DNA of 64,000 nucleotides from Actinomycetota bacterium (GTDB lineage Bacteria > Actinomycetota > Actinomycetes > S36-B12 > UBA10799), in contig JACJWU010000002.1 of the NCBI GenBank assembly GCA_020636995.1, positions 310,001-374,000 of the forward strand. The letters run 5' to 3'. Every line of letters starts with the position of its first letter. Positions within the stretch are counted from its first letter, which is position 1. The notes below the pieces were generated by a model. It ran no database searches and had not been told where the DNA came from. It saw only the letters and a program-made list of their open reading frames with translations. The translations under genes and the position numbers were made by a program. Below are positions 63,007 through 64,000 of this stretch, piece after piece.

Positions 63007-63203
63007 GTAAGCACCCGATCGACATCCTCAGCCTGGGCGCCGGCCTGTTGTTCACGCTCTTCGCTCTCGGCTACCTCCTGGTGCCGGGGTCGATGGGCCT
63101 GACACTGGTCATCCCCGTGATGCTGATCGCCCTTGGCGTGCTCGGCATCGTCGGGGCGGTGATCGCCCAGAACCGGCGGAAGGCGGAACTGGAGCAACTC
63201 TGA
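63003..63203 (+). CDS. Small two-helix membrane protein in the PspC operon
   Basis: 66 residues. ATG 63003 overlaps the upstream stop (ATGA). Two hydrophobic helices (ILSLGAGLLFTLFALGYLLV and LTLVIPVMLIALGVLGIVGA) and a basic end (QNRRKAELEQL) are visible. No family is recognised. Coupling to the PspC-toastrack gene suggests a role in the same envelope system. Confidence 0.75.
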   Translation: MSKHPIDILSLGAGLLFTLFALGYLLVPGSMGLTLVIPVMLIALGVLGIVGAVIAQNRRKAELEQL

Positions 63204-63251
63204 GTGCAGCAGGGGCGGGGTGCGTCGAACGTGACGTACCCCGTCCTTGTT

Positions 63252-64000
63252 CTATGCCGTCGGCGCACGCTGCGGGCTCTCGGCGGAGCGGATCAGGGGC
63301 CTGGCCAGCGGATCGATCAGCCTCACCAGGGAGGCGTAAGCCAGCACCGCCACCACACACAGCGTTACGAAGGTCACGATGCTCAGAGTGCTGTTCTCGC
63401 TCATCACACCCACCGTGACGAAGCCCACCGCCACCATCGCATTCACGACCACCACGCGTGTGGCACGACCGCGCCGGATCCACGCGATCGCGGCCAACGC
63501 CGCGAAGATCATCCCAAGAGCCACCCCTGTCAACGAGTAGTCGTCACCGAGGGTCATCTCGATGCCGATGCCCTGGGCCAGGAAGTCGAACGCCGTGATG
63601 AGTCCGAGGATCAGGACCATGTGGGTCACGGTGAGGGCGACCAGGATCCTGCCGTTCTCCTCGACGGGCACCCGCATCGCGCTGTCGAAGTAGAGTCGCC
63701 AGAAGGCGAAGACGCAGATGAACAGCAGGATGAACAGCCAGGGGTGCGGGATCGTGCTGATGCCCAGCAGTGTCTCTGCCAGCACCAGGAAGCCCTCGCC
63801 CAGCACGATGATGATGAGTTGTCCCCACCGTTCGTCGAGATGGTTGGGGCGGATCGGGTGATCCGGAAGTGCGCGACGGCCGGCCAGCAGCACCAGCGCG
63901 GCGGCGGCGAACAACGTGGCCACGACGGAGAAGAAGCCGAGGTTGTACAACTCACCCTCGCCATCTCCGATCCGCGGTGCTCCGGCAACGCACACCGCGG
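63252..64000 (-). CDS. LtrA-family membrane protein, 5'-truncated
   Basis: The frame remains open to the right window edge, so the N-terminus is missing; at least 247 residues are seen. About six to seven membrane helices are present, with the LtrA motif ERWGQLIIIVLGEGFLVLAETLL. LtrA (low temperature requirement A) proteins are multi-pass membrane proteins of unclear function. Full-length members are roughly 370-400 residues, so about a third lies outside. Confidence 0.8.
   Translation of the reverse strand, partial: AVCVAGAPRIGDGEGELYNLGFFSVVATLFAAAALVLLAGRRALPDHPIRPNHLDERWGQLIIIVLGEGFLVLAETLLGISTIPHPWLFILLFICVFAFWRLYFDSAMRVPVEENGRILVALTVTHMVLILGLITAFDFLAQGIGIEMTLGDDYSLTGVALGMIFAALAAIAWIRRGRATRVVVVNAMVAVGFVTVGVMSENSTLSIVTFVTLCVVAVLAYASLVRLIDPLARPLIRSAESPQRAPTA

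Overview
The window is 64 kb of GC-rich, densely packed bacterial chromosome. It most likely comes from a free-living actinobacterium (Actinomycetota). The supporting signs are: MurA with aspartate in place of the usual active-site cysteine; the non-canonical mismatch-repair endonuclease NucS; a wax-ester synthase/diacylglycerol acyltransferase; PspC-type envelope-stress regulators; many GTG starts; and high GC at third codon positions. There are no phage structural genes, transposases, CRISPR arrays or rRNA operons. I do not assign a genus.

Layout. 0-9 kb: a truncated alpha/beta hydrolase, a CPBP protease, murA, a 3-hydroxybutyryl-CoA dehydrogenase, a small membrane protein overlapping nucS, a double GNAT acetyltransferase, an unusual tandem 3-hydroxyacyl-CoA dehydrogenase and an OsmC-type peroxidase. 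9-17 kb: a frameshifted PAS-GGDEF gene, an ABC-2 exporter, a coupled hydrolase/SDR/membrane/hydrolase run and an ABC-F ATPase. 17-23.5 kb: crotonyl-CoA carboxylase/reductase, methylmalonyl-CoA epimerase, acetyl-CoA acetyltransferase and MeaB. 23.7-30 kb: a secreted fibronectin-III protein with a coupled membrane protein, a universal stress protein, WS/DGAT and a hydrolase. 30-36 kb: pxpABC (5-oxoproline use), trmB, tRNA-His with a strong hairpin, a decayed EAL fragment, a PPOX-fold enzyme, an aldo/keto reductase, a nonapeptide-repeat protein and oligoribonuclease. 35-41 kb: an MMPL transporter with a heptad-repeat secreted partner. 41-50 kb: a dienoyl-CoA-isomerase-like crotonase, an F420/NADP-type reductase, a five-PAS GGDEF protein, a polar amino-acid ABC importer, a SulP transporter and a membrane GGDEF protein. 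50-64 kb: a secreted nuclease/phosphatase-fold protein, a large secreted fibronectin-III protein, propionyl-CoA synthetase preceded by two tiny coupled ORFs, a glycogen-debranching enzyme, a PspC histidine kinase/LuxR regulator pair opposite a PspC-toastrack protein, and a truncated LtrA protein.

How the genes work together. Thiolase, 3-hydroxybutyryl-CoA dehydrogenase, Ccr, epimerase and MeaB, with PrpE, suit acetyl-CoA and propionyl-CoA assimilation through ethylmalonyl-CoA and methylmalonyl-CoA. The mutases are not in the window. WS/DGAT and the debranching enzyme point to storage lipid and glycogen. Three GGDEF proteins, all with an inhibitory RxxD site, and a decayed EAL fragment indicate c-di-GMP signalling.

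The least explained features are three families of intergenic inverted repeats. Each is present twice, with copies 10-50 kb apart: 75 bp at 2061 and 52063; 61 bp at 8368 and 33372; about 130 bp built of 19-nt units at 12721 and 23527. Other points of interest are a 9-residue-repeat protein, two small ORFs coupled to prpE, a tandem dehydrogenase whose first half has lost its catalytic residues, and three genes or fragments with single-base frame breaks. Apart from the annotated features I see no gene-free stretch longer than about 300 bases.
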